A DNA stretch of 64,000 bases from Gottschalkia purinilytica (GCF_001190785.1 NZ_LGSS01000003.1:186001-250000), one strand, 5' to 3'; numbered from the stretch's first letter, positions 34,942-45,114 are shown. A program made the numbers and translations. The notes: generated by a model from the letters alone, not told the origin.

Positions 34942-36129
34942 CTAATTAATATCCAGTATGTCTACATTTTGATCAACTTCTATCTCATAGTCTATATCTT
35001 CATATCCAAAACCAAATAATTTAAAAAATTCTTTTCTATATCCCTCAATGTCAGATAGCTCTCTAATATTATCTGTTGACACTTTTTCCCAAAGACTTAG
35101 TATTTCACTTTGAACATCTGATCTCATCTCTCTATCGTCTAGTCTTACTCTACCTTTATCATCAAGCTTTAAGTCATTATCATTTGATATATTTGAAAAT
35201 AGTCTATAAATTTGCTCAATACATCCTTCATCAATACCTTTTCCTTTCATAATCTTAGATAATAGTGAAATGTATAAAGGGACTACTGGAATAGCTGAGC
35301 TTGATTGAGTAACTAAAGCTTTATTAACAGATACTAAAGCTTTTCCATTAATGTTTCTAAGATCGTCATTTAATAATTGTGCAGTAGCTTCTAAATGTTC
35401 TTTTGCTTTACCAATTGTTCCATTTCTATAAATAGGATATGTAATTTCTGGTCCAATATATGAATATGCTATGGTCATAGCACCTTTTTCAAGAACATCA
35501 GATTGCCTTAATAAGTCAATCCATAATTTCCAGTCGTATCCCCCCATAACAGCTACAGTTTGATTTATCTCTTCTTCTGTTGCAGGTTCAATTTCAATCT
35601 CTGATATATTGTAATTATGAAAATCTACAGTTTTATTTTTATAAGGCTTTCCGATAGGTTTTAATACTGAATGAAAAATCTCTCCAGTTACTGGGTCTAC
35701 TCTCTTTGGTGATGCAACGCTATATATAACAAGATCAATTTTTCCTAAATCACGTTTAATGAGTTCAATAGTTTTTTCTTTTGTTTCATTTGAAAATGCA
35801 TCTCCGTTAATACTCTTAGCATAATATTCAGATTCTTTCGCTAATTTTTCAAAAGACGCTGTATTATACCAACCAGCAGTAGCTGTTCTATTCTTTGAAG
35901 CCGATTTTTCAAATACAACTCCAATAGTACTTGCTCCTGAAGCAAAAGTTGATGTAATTCTAGAAGCTAAACCATATCCTGTTGATGCTCCAATAACAAG
36001 TACTTTTTTAGGTCCATCTATAACTCCTTTATTTTTTACATAGTCTATCTGTTCAATAACATTCTTTTCACAACCTTCTGGATGAGCTGTTGTGCATATA
36101 AATCCTCTAAATTTTGGCTTTATTATCAT
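34942..36129 (-). CDS. fabV: Trans-2-enoyl-ACP/CoA reductase FabV
   Basis: 395 residues from ATG 36129 (MIIKPKFRGF), behind AAGGAG. It has the FabV/Ter signatures CTTAHPEGCEKNV, NAD-site GASTGYGLASRI, VIYSVASPKRVDP and the catalytic Y-x8-K in YRNGTIGKAK. It reduces enoyl-ACP or crotonyl-CoA with NADH. It serves fatty acid synthesis or butyrate formation and is a triclosan-tolerant type of enoyl reductase. No fab or bcd genes are adjacent. Confidence 0.95.
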   Translation of the reverse strand: MIIKPKFRGFICTTAHPEGCEKNVIEQIDYVKNKGVIDGPKKVLVIGASTGYGLASRITSTFASGASTIGVVFEKSASKNRTATAGWYNTASFEKLAKESEYYAKSINGDAFSNETKEKTIELIKRDLGKIDLVIYSVASPKRVDPVTGEIFHSVLKPIGKPYKNKTVDFHNYNISEIEIEPATEEEINQTVAVMGGYDWKLWIDLLRQSDVLEKGAMTIAYSYIGPEITYPIYRNGTIGKAKEHLEATAQLLNDDLRNINGKALVSVNKALVTQSSSAIPVVPLYISLLSKIMKGKGIDEGCIEQIYRLFSNISNDNDLKLDDKGRVRLDDREMRSDVQSEILSLWEKVSTDNIRELSDIEGYRKEFFKLFGFGYEDIDYEIEVDQNVDILDIN

Positions 36130-36203
36130 AAATAACACTCCTTATATTCTACGTTCATTTTTAGCTTAAAAATATAATACGATACAATTACAAATATAGT
36201 ATA

Positions 36204-36677
36204 TTATTTATACACTAATTTAAATTCTTCACATAATACTAACATATCTTCTGAAAATTCCTTTTCTTGACCTTGTAGCTCTCTAGAGAAATAATTCATA
36301 TGTACATTGCTCCAATGCTTTAAAGTTTTATCTCCTTCGCCTTCTAGTCTTGCAAATTCTTCTGTAACTTCTTTAAAAGGTACTATATTTATTTTACTTG
36401 TTTCAATTATACATTGTGCTATCCCATTCCAATCTGTAATAATACTTAAGTCTCCTACTTTAGGTTCAGTTTCTTCTCCTAACTCATACCAATAATATAA
36501 TGATGCTGTTGCTTTTTTTATTTCTTCTTTAACTAAATTCGCCAGTTCATTAGCATCTTTTTCATTATCACAAAAATGCCATGAAGTATACTTTTTAGTA
36601 GAATTGTTAACATTTTCTCCTATAGATTTTAAATAATCTTCCCACATTTTTTGTACGGAGTTATTTTCTTCTATCAT
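36204..36677 (-). CDS. ASCH-domain protein
   Basis: A 157-residue protein. The ASCH beta-barrel is recognised by ATASLYYWYELGEETEPKVGDLSIITDWNGIAQCIIETSKINIVPFKEVTEEFARLEGEGDKTLKHWSNVHMNYF. Members bind or hydrolyse RNA or act on modified nucleosides; the exact role is unknown. Last gene of the accessory block next to mrdA's terminator. Confidence 0.85.
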   Translation of the reverse strand: MIEENNSVQKMWEDYLKSIGENVNNSTKKYTSWHFCDNEKDANELANLVKEEIKKATASLYYWYELGEETEPKVGDLSIITDWNGIAQCIIETSKINIVPFKEVTEEFARLEGEGDKTLKHWSNVHMNYFSRELQGQEKEFSEDMLVLCEEFKLVYK

Positions 36678-36880
36678 ATTTCATTTCCTTTCTTTTCGGT
36701 ATATTATACCATATTATATTAGATTATTATTTTTATGAATCATGTACTTGAAAATTTATTAGGTTTTTTAATCTCGTACATTTAATTTTACATTAAAATA
36801 TATCTATTTTTAAATGTTCTCAATATAATATTCTGTATAATACAAACTATCCAAAAAACATTCAATTAAAATTATATCAA

Positions 36881-36926
36881 AAAATAAATAATTGCCGTCA
36901 ATAAATTGACGGCAATTATTTATTTT
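36881..36926. terminator. Terminator downstream of mrdA
   Basis: A perfect 22-bp stem (36881-36902 with 36905-36926) with core ATTGCCGTCAAT and A/T-rich ends on both sides, working in both directions. It closes the maf-to-mrdA gene string. Confidence 0.9.
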
Positions 36927-36990
36927 AAACTTCAAAATTATTCACAATATTAAAGTTCTGTATTGTGGAAAATCATATATTAAATATCAA

Positions 36991-39900
36991 TTATCTTGCT
37001 AATTTATTATTTAAGTCTAATTCATTACTCTTTTCATCTTCATTAAGTCCTAAATATTGGGCTATTATTTCTCTCGCTACTGGTGCCCCATATCCCCCTT
37101 TACCACCTTGGGATAAAAATACTACTACAGCTATTTGTGCAGCATCAGGATTATCTGGCTCGTAAGGAGCAAATGCCGAGAACCATGCATAGTTGTCATA
37201 TTTTTTTCCTGTTTTAGGATTTATTCTATCAACTTGTGCTGTACCAGTTTTAGCAGCCACTTTTACCTTGAAATTTTTAAACGGAGAACCAGCTGTTCCA
37301 TCATGTCCAGTAACTAAAGACATTCCCTTTGCAACTTCTAGTATATATTTAGGATCTTTTACATCTACCTTATGAGTTTCTTTTTTAGGTTCAAACACTT
37401 TTTTAGTATTATCATAACTTTCTATTTTATCTACTACACTAACTTTATGCCTATTTCCTCCATTAGCTATAGTAGCTATATAGTTTGCCATTTGTATAGG
37501 AGTATAAGCATTCTGACCTTGTCCTATAGATATATTTAAGGTATCTCCTTGACCCCACTTAGACTGATTAAGATAAGTATACTTTATAGTATCAGATATA
37601 TCTTCTTTGTTTCCTTCTAGTTTCTTCTCTCCATCTATCCCCATCTCAGATAATTTGTTTATAATATCTCTCTTACTAAGTGGTTTCTCTAGTTCTGTCC
37701 AACTTACTATCTCATCTATAATCTTTTTTATGTCTTTCTTACTTAGTTCTACTCCTTCTTTTATATAACTCTCTATATTTGCTTCTAAAAAATGTGTTAA
37801 GTTCCTTTTATTAATTGTTGATTTAGTCTTAGTCTTAGGTACTCCTGCAACCATTTCACCGTTTATTTCTATACCAGTTTTTTCATCAAGTCCAAATTCT
37901 TTTGCTACCTTAGCGATTTCATCTATTCCTGCTTTCCCAGGAAATTTTTCACCTGTTCTAGGGTCTCTCCCTAGAGCAGCACTAAAGAAATAATAGTTAC
38001 ACGAATCTTTAAGAGCACCTTTTAAATCTTCCCATCCGTGGCTACCTTTATTCTGATTCCATAACCAGCATCCAAAGTTTCTGTTTCCTATTTTCACATA
38101 TCCACCATCATATATTTTCTTAGAAGCAGGAATTCCGTTTTCTTGGGCTGCTATCCCTGTTATCATTTTAAATATTGATCCAGGTTGGACAGCTGTTCCT
38201 ATAGCCATATTATACATTGGTAATGGTCCTAATTTATCTTCTCCATTATCAGGATTTAGCATCTTCCAATCTTCACTTGATATACCTGTTGCAAAAAGAT
38301 TAGGATCATATGATGGATAATTTGCTAAAGCAAGTATTTCTCCTGTTTTTACATCTATAGCAACTGCTGCTCCAGATGTAGCATAAGGGAAAGCCTTACC
38401 GTAACTATAATTTCCCCATTTACTTTTGAATGTTCCACCTCTTCTTATTTCTGTTAAAGCTTGTTCTAACGCGTTTTCTGTAATTTTTTGAAGTTCTGCA
38501 TCTATAGTTAGATAAAGAGTACTTCCTGGTTTAGCTTTTTCTTCACTTATAGTATCTACTACGTTTCCAACAGCATCTACCTGAACTCTTTTCTTTCCAT
38601 CTTTACCTTTAAGATATTCTTCAAATGTTGCTTCTACACCACTTTTACCTATAAAATAGTTAGGTAAATAACCTTTTGCTTTTGTATATTTCTCTAACTC
38701 ATTAGCACTAGATATACTACCTAAATATCCTAATATATGTGCTGCAGTACTTCCCATAGGATATTGTCTTACAGGCTCTAGAGATACCTTCACTCCAGGC
38801 ATATCACCCTTATTTTCCTCTATTTTAGCTATAGTTGTATCTTTGATACCATATGCTATGTTTACAGGATGATATCCTCTATGTCCCATATTCTTTACTT
38901 GATCTAGTATTAAAAGAGCTATCCTAGCTTCATAGTCTGATAAATTTTCTGGTAGCTCGGTTTTCTTTCTAATCTCTTTGAATGCTTTTTCAGCATCAGA
39001 CTTTGCTGATATCTTATATCTCTTGAGCCAGAACTCCTTATCATTTAAAGCAGAATACTTCCAAGTGCTTATTCCTATTTTAGGATATATGTCTTGTTTT
39101 ATTATAATTTCTTGTGCTATTCTACTTATATCTTCACGCTTAATAAAGTTTTTAACTTCTTTTTCTTTTTCCAGTATAAACATCAAGGTTTTTTGAGGAT
39201 TAAGTTTTTCCTTAATATTATATTTTTTATATAGCTCATCTCTATCTTTATTATTAGTAAATTTATAAGTAACTTTATTTGTTTTCTCATTTATTTCCAC
39301 TTTAATTGGTATCTTAGTTTTATCTTTATTCTTCTTATATTTTTCTTCCAAGAGTTCAATTATAACTTGTCCTGGCACTATAGTTTCCTTTTTATCTTTT
39401 TTAGTCTTACTTGGTATACTATGTGTACTTTCTAACATTTTTGTAAAACTATCAGTTTCCTTTAGTATACTTATAAAATCATCTATTGCCGCACTCTTTA
39501 TAGTAATACCGCTAAATTTTTGCATTAAGCCTCTTTTAACTTTTTCATATTCTTCATCAAAAGTAAAAGAAAAAGGAACTAACTTTATATTTGCTATTAA
39601 TCCCTTGCTTTTAAGCATATCGTATGCTAATTTACTTGAAACAGGATCACTTACTATCTTAGTTACTATCTTATTAACATTACGGTTATTAATTATATTC
39701 AATACTGCACTTCTAGCATCCATTCCTTTAGATATGCCATTATTTTCTTTCCACTTATCTATATCTTTTTCACTATCATATTCAAATATTGGATTACCAT
39801 TTTGATCTACATTAACTTTTATAGGCATTTCAACGCCTTCACTTTGAAGTATACCTACTACTTTATTGCCTACAGAAAATTTATTAGCATTTTGTTGATT

Positions 39901-40392
39901 ACTATATTCAGTTGTTAAACCAATGAGTTCACCTACTAAATTATTATTTACTATAGTACTTACAACCTCTTCACTAGGTGTATTAGGATTTTCAAAATAC
40001 ATAGACTCATCTGTATATGCAAATGAATTCATTTTTATTGGAAATTCATCATTGTAGTTTACACCTTCATCTTCTAATATATGTGCTAATTCTATTAGTG
40101 TTTTATTTCTCTGTTTCTTATCCTTACTAGATTCGAGTTCATCTTTAACAACTTGTATAGTGAAACTAGGATTGTTTCCAGCTAAAAGTCTTCCATATCT
40201 ATCCCTTATTTCCCCTCTTGGAGCTGTGATTGGTATTTCTTTAAACTTTCTAGTATCTGCTTGCTTTCTTAATTCTTCACCTTGTACTATAGTAAGAGAG
40301 GCAAGTCGAAAAGCTAATACTAGTAATGATAATGATAGTCCTAGTATTAAAATATTATATCTATCTCTAAGCTTTTCAAATATCTGTTTCAA
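36991..40392 (-). CDS. mrdA: Penicillin-binding protein 2 (elongation transpeptidase), very long
   Basis: A 1133-residue class B PBP, against ~600-720 in many bacteria. Short cytoplasmic tail and TM at ~15-33. The pedestal RGEIRDRYGRLLAGN is near 60, then a very large Lys-rich N-terminal region to ~500. The transpeptidase has SxxK in GSIFKM (~740), SxN in SCNYYF (~797) and KTGT (~1048). A ~100-residue charged insert lies between the last two (~880-980). It crosslinks sidewall peptidoglycan with MreBCD. Directly behind mreD (21 bases). Confidence 0.95.
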   Translation of the reverse strand: MKQIFEKLRDRYNILILGLSLSLLVLAFRLASLTIVQGEELRKQADTRKFKEIPITAPRGEIRDRYGRLLAGNNPSFTIQVVKDELESSKDKKQRNKTLIELAHILEDEGVNYNDEFPIKMNSFAYTDESMYFENPNTPSEEVVSTIVNNNLVGELIGLTTEYSNQQNANKFSVGNKVVGILQSEGVEMPIKVNVDQNGNPIFEYDSEKDIDKWKENNGISKGMDARSAVLNIINNRNVNKIVTKIVSDPVSSKLAYDMLKSKGLIANIKLVPFSFTFDEEYEKVKRGLMQKFSGITIKSAAIDDFISILKETDSFTKMLESTHSIPSKTKKDKKETIVPGQVIIELLEEKYKKNKDKTKIPIKVEINEKTNKVTYKFTNNKDRDELYKKYNIKEKLNPQKTLMFILEKEKEVKNFIKREDISRIAQEIIIKQDIYPKIGISTWKYSALNDKEFWLKRYKISAKSDAEKAFKEIRKKTELPENLSDYEARIALLILDQVKNMGHRGYHPVNIAYGIKDTTIAKIEENKGDMPGVKVSLEPVRQYPMGSTAAHILGYLGSISSANELEKYTKAKGYLPNYFIGKSGVEATFEEYLKGKDGKKRVQVDAVGNVVDTISEEKAKPGSTLYLTIDAELQKITENALEQALTEIRRGGTFKSKWGNYSYGKAFPYATSGAAVAIDVKTGEILALANYPSYDPNLFATGISSEDWKMLNPDNGEDKLGPLPMYNMAIGTAVQPGSIFKMITGIAAQENGIPASKKIYDGGYVKIGNRNFGCWLWNQNKGSHGWEDLKGALKDSCNYYFFSAALGRDPRTGEKFPGKAGIDEIAKVAKEFGLDEKTGIEINGEMVAGVPKTKTKSTINKRNLTHFLEANIESYIKEGVELSKKDIKKIIDEIVSWTELEKPLSKRDIINKLSEMGIDGEKKLEGNKEDISDTIKYTYLNQSKWGQGDTLNISIGQGQNAYTPIQMANYIATIANGGNRHKVSVVDKIESYDNTKKVFEPKKETHKVDVKDPKYILEVAKGMSLVTGHDGTAGSPFKNFKVKVAAKTGTAQVDRINPKTGKKYDNYAWFSAFAPYEPDNPDAAQIAVVVFLSQGGKGGYGAPVAREIIAQYLGLNEDEKSNELDLNNKLAR

Positions 40393-40413
40393 AATTTCAC
40401 CTCCTCATTTATT

Positions 40414-40917
40414 CTAAAGTCTTTTAGTAAACTTTATTCGAGGTTCTTTATAAAACTTCAACATATACTTATATACAAAAATTGAAAGAACAGCATTATA
40501 TATAGCTTCTTTTAATAGTACATTTTTTAATATCGGAATCAAATGAACATCCACTGATAAAAAGTACATAAAGAAGTAATGCATTATATGAAATACAGCA
40601 GTAGTTGCTGCTGTTATTAAAAATGGCAAAATTAGATTTTCTTTAAAAACTTTTTCATCTAAAAGTCCCAAGACATATCCTATTAGAAAATAAATAAGAG
40701 CATTAACCCCTATAACATCATAGAAAAATATGTCTTGTAAAAGACCTACAGCTAGTCCTACTATAGCACCTGAATTTTTTCCTGCTAATAGAGAATATGT
40801 AACTACTAAGATTAAAGAAGTATTGGGAAGTACTTGTAAAAAATGAAAGTATTGAAATACAGTAGACTGTAATATGAAATTAAGTATTATTATCCCTGCT
40901 ATTATAATATAATTCAA
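40414..40917 (-). CDS. mreD: Rod shape-determining protein MreD
   Basis: A 167-residue integral membrane protein with about five TM segments. It has the typical SLLAGKNSGAIVGLAVGLLQDIFFYDVIGVNALIYFLIGYVLGL. It joins MreC to the elongation machine. Order mreB-mreC-mreD-mrdA with gaps of 13-25 bases marks one operon. Confidence 0.94.
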   Translation of the reverse strand: MNYIIIAGIIILNFILQSTVFQYFHFLQVLPNTSLILVVTYSLLAGKNSGAIVGLAVGLLQDIFFYDVIGVNALIYFLIGYVLGLLDEKVFKENLILPFLITAATTAVFHIMHYFFMYFLSVDVHLIPILKNVLLKEAIYNAVLSIFVYKYMLKFYKEPRIKFTKRL

Positions 40918-40930
40918 TTTTATTACCCCT

Positions 40931-41776
40931 TTAATGTTTTTTTCCAGTAATTACGAATACTTCATGCAACTTGTTAAAGTCAACTGAAGGCTTAATTTTT
41001 ACATGTACAAGTAAATCTTCACTTTTCTTTTTGATTTCAATAACTTCCCCTATAAAAATTCCTTTTTCAAAAACTCCTCCTAGTCCAGATGTCAACAGCT
41101 TATCACCTTTAGAAACATCGGCCTTAGTATCAAACATATATCCACTTAATATACCTTGAGAACCTTCTTTTGCCACTCCATTATTTTGGTTTCTGACTAT
41201 AGTAAAGCTTACACTATTTGAACTATCCACTATTGACACTACCTTTGACCAGTTATCTCCAACCTCAGTAACTCTACCAACAAGACCTTCTACTATATTA
41301 TCTTTTTCTATCTCAACAGCCTTAACTACCGGATCACCTTTTTTTATTCCATCCTTACTCCCTTTATCTATTATAAATTTTTCAAACCAGTTACCAGGAT
41401 CTTTGCCTATTATTTGGGAATTTACTAAGTTATAATTAGTCTTGCTTTTAAGTTCTGCTTCTTCCTTTAAGTAATCCGATCTTCCTATTATGTCTTCATA
41501 TTTTATTACCTTATCTTTTAATTTTGCTACTTCTTTTTTTAGTTGTGTATTTTCTTCCTTCAAAGTAAAAATATCACCAACGGAGCTAAATCCATTAGCT
41601 ACATTTTTTGATATACTATAAGCTACTTTTTGAACTGGAGTTATAACATTTCCAAGTATATTTTCTAATTTAGTTATTTTCAGCTTACCTGTAGATGTTA
41701 AACCTATAATTACAATTAGAATGATAGTAACAAAAGCTACTATCATTCTTCCTTTAAACTTTCTAAAAATGTTCAT
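40931..41776 (-). CDS. mreC: Rod shape-determining protein MreC
   Basis: A 281-residue bitopic protein. TM at ~10-27, a coiled coil at ~65-95 (FTLKEENTQLKKEVAKLKDKVIKYED), then the paired beta-barrel domain with IGKDPGNWFEKFIIDKGSKDGIKKGDPVV and LLTSGLGGVFEKGIFIGEV. It links MreB to PBP2 outside the membrane. Confidence 0.95.
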   Translation of the reverse strand: MNIFRKFKGRMIVAFVTIILIVIIGLTSTGKLKITKLENILGNVITPVQKVAYSISKNVANGFSSVGDIFTLKEENTQLKKEVAKLKDKVIKYEDIIGRSDYLKEEAELKSKTNYNLVNSQIIGKDPGNWFEKFIIDKGSKDGIKKGDPVVKAVEIEKDNIVEGLVGRVTEVGDNWSKVVSIVDSSNSVSFTIVRNQNNGVAKEGSQGILSGYMFDTKADVSKGDKLLTSGLGGVFEKGIFIGEVIEIKKKSEDLLVHVKIKPSVDFNKLHEVFVITGKKH

Positions 41777-41801
41777 TTATATCACCATCTCAGTTGATAT
41801 T

Positions 41802-42836
41802 TTAATCTATCTTTCTAGAATTTTTAGTCACTCTTTTAAGAGTTTCTATATCTTCTAGAGCCATTCCTGTACCTAAAGCTACACAGTCTAATGGTTCTTC
41901 TGCTATGTGAACAGGCATACCTGTTTCTTTTCTTATCATTCTATCTAGTCCATCTAATAATGCTCCACCACCTGCTAGCATTATACCTTGTTCCATTATG
42001 TCTGAAGCTAATTCTGGCGGAGTTTTTTCTAATGTATATTTTATTGCATCTACAATGCTATAAATAGGTTCTTTCATAGCCTCATGTATTTCATTTGAGC
42101 TTATTTCTACTGTTTTAGGTAAGCCTGTAACTAAGTCTCTACCTCTTATACTAAGTTTCTTTTCTTTATTACTACCTAAGTCTGCTGATCCTATTGTTAT
42201 CTTAACTTCCTCAGCAGTTCTTTCTCCTATCATAAGACTATATTCTTTTTTAATATATCCAACTATAGAGTCATCTAACTCGTCTCCAGCTACTCTTATT
42301 GATCTACTTGTAACTATTCCTCCAAGTGATATTATAGCCACTTCAGTAGTTCCTCCACCTATATCAACGATCATACTACCTGTAGGTTCTTGAACTGGAA
42401 GTCCTGCACCTATTGCTGCAGCCATTGGCTCTTCTATAAGGTATGCATCCCTTGCTCCTGCTTGTACTGCTGCTTCTTCAACTGCTCTTTTTTCAACCTC
42501 AGTTACACCTGAAGGAACGCATATAACAACACGAGGTTGTACTACTGAACGTCTTGGATGAGCTCTTTTTATAAAATATTTTAACATACTTTGAGTAACA
42601 TCAAAGTCAGCTATAACCCCATCACTTAAAGGTCTTATTGCTACTATATGTCCTGGTGTTCTACCTATCATTTTTTTAGCCTCTTCACCAACTGCTAAAA
42701 CTTCTTTAGTATGTGCATGAATAGCAACAACCGATGGCTCCTTTATTATTATACCTTTACCTCTTGCATAAACTAATGTATTTGCTGTTCCTAAGTCTAT
42801 TCCCATATCTTTTGAAAACGCACTAAAAATACCCAT
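41802..42836 (-). CDS. mreB: Actin-like rod shape protein MreB
   Basis: A 344-residue protein. Actin-fold phosphate loops: [39 protein letters not shown], and adenosine motif [13 protein letters not shown]. It polymerises under the membrane to guide wall synthesis. First mre gene, 29 bases after radC. Confidence 0.97.
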   Translation of the reverse strand: MGIFSAFSKDMGIDLGTANTLVYARGKGIIIKEPSVVAIHAHTKEVLAVGEEAKKMIGRTPGHIVAIRPLSDGVIADFDVTQSMLKYFIKRAHPRRSVVQPRVVICVPSGVTEVEKRAVEEAAVQAGARDAYLIEEPMAAAIGAGLPVQEPTGSMIVDIGGGTTEVAIISLGGIVTSRSIRVAGDELDDSIVGYIKKEYSLMIGERTAEEVKITIGSADLGSNKEKKLSIRGRDLVTGLPKTVEISSNEIHEAMKEPIYSIVDAIKYTLEKTPPELASDIMEQGIMLAGGGALLDGLDRMIRKETGMPVHIAEEPLDCVALGTGMALEDIETLKRVTKNSRKID

Positions 42837-42865
42837 CTTCTTTTGCTCCTTCCTAAAAATTTATC

Positions 42866-43561
42866 TTATAATATGTTCTCTTCTCTAAAACTAAAATAAG
42901 TATTTTTTCCTATAACTATATGATCCAATATTGATATTCCTAAAATTTGTCCACACTCTAGTAGTCTCTTAGTAACATTAATATCTTCTTTACTAGGAGA
43001 TGGATCTCCACTTGGATGATTATGTGTCAAGATCATTGACGCACTACTCCTTTTTACTGCTTCTTTAAAGACTTCTCTTGGATGTACAATTGATGAGTTT
43101 AAGCTACCTACGGATACGTCATCTATTCCTATAATTTTATTTTTAGTATCAAGCATTATTACCTTAAAATACTCCTTTTTTAAATGTTGCATATCAGTTA
43201 TAAGAAAGTTAACAACATCTAAAGGTGAAGTTATTTTTTTCTGATCTATTGAACTGGATATTAACACTCTCTTTCCTAGTTCTATTGCAGCTAGTATTTG
43301 TGCTGCTTTACATTTTCCTATGCCTTTTACTTTAGTTATTTCTTCAATAGAAGAATCTGATAAAAAAGATATTCCTTGTTTATCAATTGATAATAACCTA
43401 TTTGAAAGCTCAATTGCTGAGTATTCTTTACTTCCTGTTCTTATAATTATTGATAATAATTCTGGATTAGATAAACTTTTAACTCCATATTTATATAGTT
43501 TTTCTCTAGGTCTTTCTTCCTCAGGTAGACTTTTCATAGTATATCTTAAACTCTCTTTCAT
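42866..43561 (-). CDS. radC: RadC-type JAB1/MPN metalloprotein
   Basis: 231 residues from ATG 43561; the GTG directly before it is equally near the SD. N-terminal helix-hairpin-helix part (KGIGKCKAAQILAAIELGKR), then a JAMM metal site with VGSLNSSIVHPREVFKEAVK, ILTHNHPSGDPSPSKED (HxH...D) and ILDHIVIG. Despite the name, its role in repair is unproven. Its place before mreB is conserved in Firmicutes. Confidence 0.95.
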   Translation of the reverse strand: MKESLRYTMKSLPEEERPREKLYKYGVKSLSNPELLSIIIRTGSKEYSAIELSNRLLSIDKQGISFLSDSSIEEITKVKGIGKCKAAQILAAIELGKRVLISSSIDQKKITSPLDVVNFLITDMQHLKKEYFKVIMLDTKNKIIGIDDVSVGSLNSSIVHPREVFKEAVKRSSASMILTHNHPSGDPSPSKEDINVTKRLLECGQILGISILDHIVIGKNTYFSFREENIL

Positions 43562-43583
43562 CACTATAGTCTCCTTAAAGTTT

Positions 43584-44162
43584 CTATAACAACTTTATAT
43601 TATAAAATTTTTCTAAAATATTATCAATCTTCGATATTGGCAATCCTACTACATTAGAGTAAGATCCTTTAATCCATTCTACTAAAATTTCACCATAACC
43701 CTGAATTCCATATGCTCCTGCCTTATCTTTATATTCTTCTGTATCTAAGTATCTTTCTATTTTATCTGTAGATAATTCTCTAAATTTAACCTTAGTAGAT
43801 TCATAATCTACTAATTTAACATTATTTGTTTTATTAACAATAGCAATGCCTGTTATAACATAATGTTCTTTTCCATTAAGGCTATTTAACATATTAAATG
43901 CATCATCTCTATCTTTGGGTTTTCCCAAAATAGAGTCCTTATATACAATGGTATCCAGAGCCAATATTATTTTATTTTCATCTTGTTTATTAGAAACATC
44001 TAAAACCTTTTGAAGAGCTAATGACATTGCAGTTTCTATTGGTCCTTCATCATCATTTATATATTCTTTTATATCACTAGGAATTATATTAAATTCTAAA
44101 TTAAACTTTCTAAGTAATTCTTTTCTTCTAGGTGAACCAGACGCCAATACTATACTTTTCAC
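43584..44162 (-). CDS. maf: Maf nucleotide pyrophosphatase
   Basis: A 192-residue protein. N-terminal VLASGSPRRKELLRKF, catalytic ILALDTIVY, GKPKDRDDAFNMLNSLNGKEHYVITG and the final GSYSNVVGLPISK. It hydrolyses modified or canonical NTPs (dTTP/UTP-type by sequence) and has been linked to septum arrest. Just upstream of radC-mreBCD. Confidence 0.95.
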   Translation of the reverse strand: MKSIVLASGSPRRKELLRKFNLEFNIIPSDIKEYINDDEGPIETAMSLALQKVLDVSNKQDENKIILALDTIVYKDSILGKPKDRDDAFNMLNSLNGKEHYVITGIAIVNKTNNVKLVDYESTKVKFRELSTDKIERYLDTEEYKDKAGAYGIQGYGEILVEWIKGSYSNVVGLPISKIDNILEKFYNIKLL

Positions 44163-44201
44163 TCTTTATCACATCCTAAGGTAATCATTTAATATAAAGC
44201 T

Positions 44202-44714
44202 TCATTTTAAATATCCACCAAGAGTATTTTTCATGTTTTTAACTAAATATATAGAACTAAGTCCTATAAAATATCCCGTAAAAAGACTAGTCAAAGCCAT
44301 AAAAGGGAGATATGAAAAAATATTTATATTTTGCATAATTAAGCTAGCAACTGTTATTTGTAAAAAATTATGCGTTAAAGCTCCTAATATACTTACTCCT
44401 ATCAAACTAAAATAGTTTCTTAAATACTCATAAGCTAGTGTCATTATTATAGTACTTCCAGTAGCAGACGGAATACTATATAATAAGGTTGAAAAATTGC
44501 CTGTAGCAAGAGCTAATACCAACCCTTTTAAAATTGATATAACTATAGCTTCTTTAAATCCAAATAACACCAACGCTACTAAAGAAACAATATTAGATAA
44601 TCCTAGTTTAGCTCCAGGAATAATGATTGGAAAAGGTATCATACTTTCAACAATATTTAATGCAAGTCCTAGTGACACAAGTACTGATAAAAATATTATT
44701 TTTTTTAATCTCAT
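44202..44714 (-). CDS. Gx transporter family membrane protein
   Basis: A 170-residue, five- to six-TM protein with LNIVESMIPFPIIIPGAKLGLSNIVSLVALVLFGFKEAI and ALTHNFLQITVASLIMQ. It matches the Gx transporter/heptaprenyl-diphosphate-synthase-component-I-like group, related to ECF S-components. It is typically found beside a NusG-domain-II gene and rnf or maf, as here. The substrate is unknown. Confidence 0.88.
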   Translation of the reverse strand: MRLKKIIFLSVLVSLGLALNIVESMIPFPIIIPGAKLGLSNIVSLVALVLFGFKEAIVISILKGLVLALATGNFSTLLYSIPSATGSTIIMTLAYEYLRNYFSLIGVSILGALTHNFLQITVASLIMQNINIFSYLPFMALTSLFTGYFIGLSSIYLVKNMKNTLGGYLK

Positions 44715-44733
44715 AGTTTCTAGTCACTCTTTC

Positions 44734-45114
44734 TTAATAACTAATATAGTCAATTTCTTTATTAGTTTTAGACTCTGTTTTTATCTCTATAACAAGTCTA
44801 TTTGGTAGGCATACTATCATTTCTCCTGGTCTAGTTATATAGCCTTGTTTTACATCAAGTTGATCTGGACAATTTGCTTCTACTACTCTAACTTTTCCTT
44901 TGTTTATCTCTAGCTTATTATACCCAAATTTTGTCTTAATTTCCAATGTTCTCATTTCTTTATTATCTAAAGTTATTTTTTTATATTTTTTCCCATCTAA
45001 TTCTATGTTAACATATTTATTTGATGAATTTGTAGCTATTTTATTAACATAGTATATCCCAATGAAGCTCGAAATCAAAATAATAAATATAAGATATTTG
45101 TCGTATTTTGTCAT
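44734..45114 (-). CDS. NusG domain II-containing secreted/membrane protein
   Basis: A 126-residue protein. One N-terminal TM (~5-25), then a domain of the NusG-domain-II type with LDGKKYKKITLDNKEMRTLEIKTKFGYNKLEINKGKVRVVEANCPDQLDVKQGYITRPGEMIVCLPNRLVIEI. Not a transcription factor in spite of the name. Paired with the Gx transporter gene downstream of rnf. Function unknown; possible involvement in Rnf assembly or redox is inference. Confidence 0.85.
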   Translation of the reverse strand: MTKYDKYLIFIILISSFIGIYYVNKIATNSSNKYVNIELDGKKYKKITLDNKEMRTLEIKTKFGYNKLEINKGKVRVVEANCPDQLDVKQGYITRPGEMIVCLPNRLVIEIKTESKTNKEIDYISY

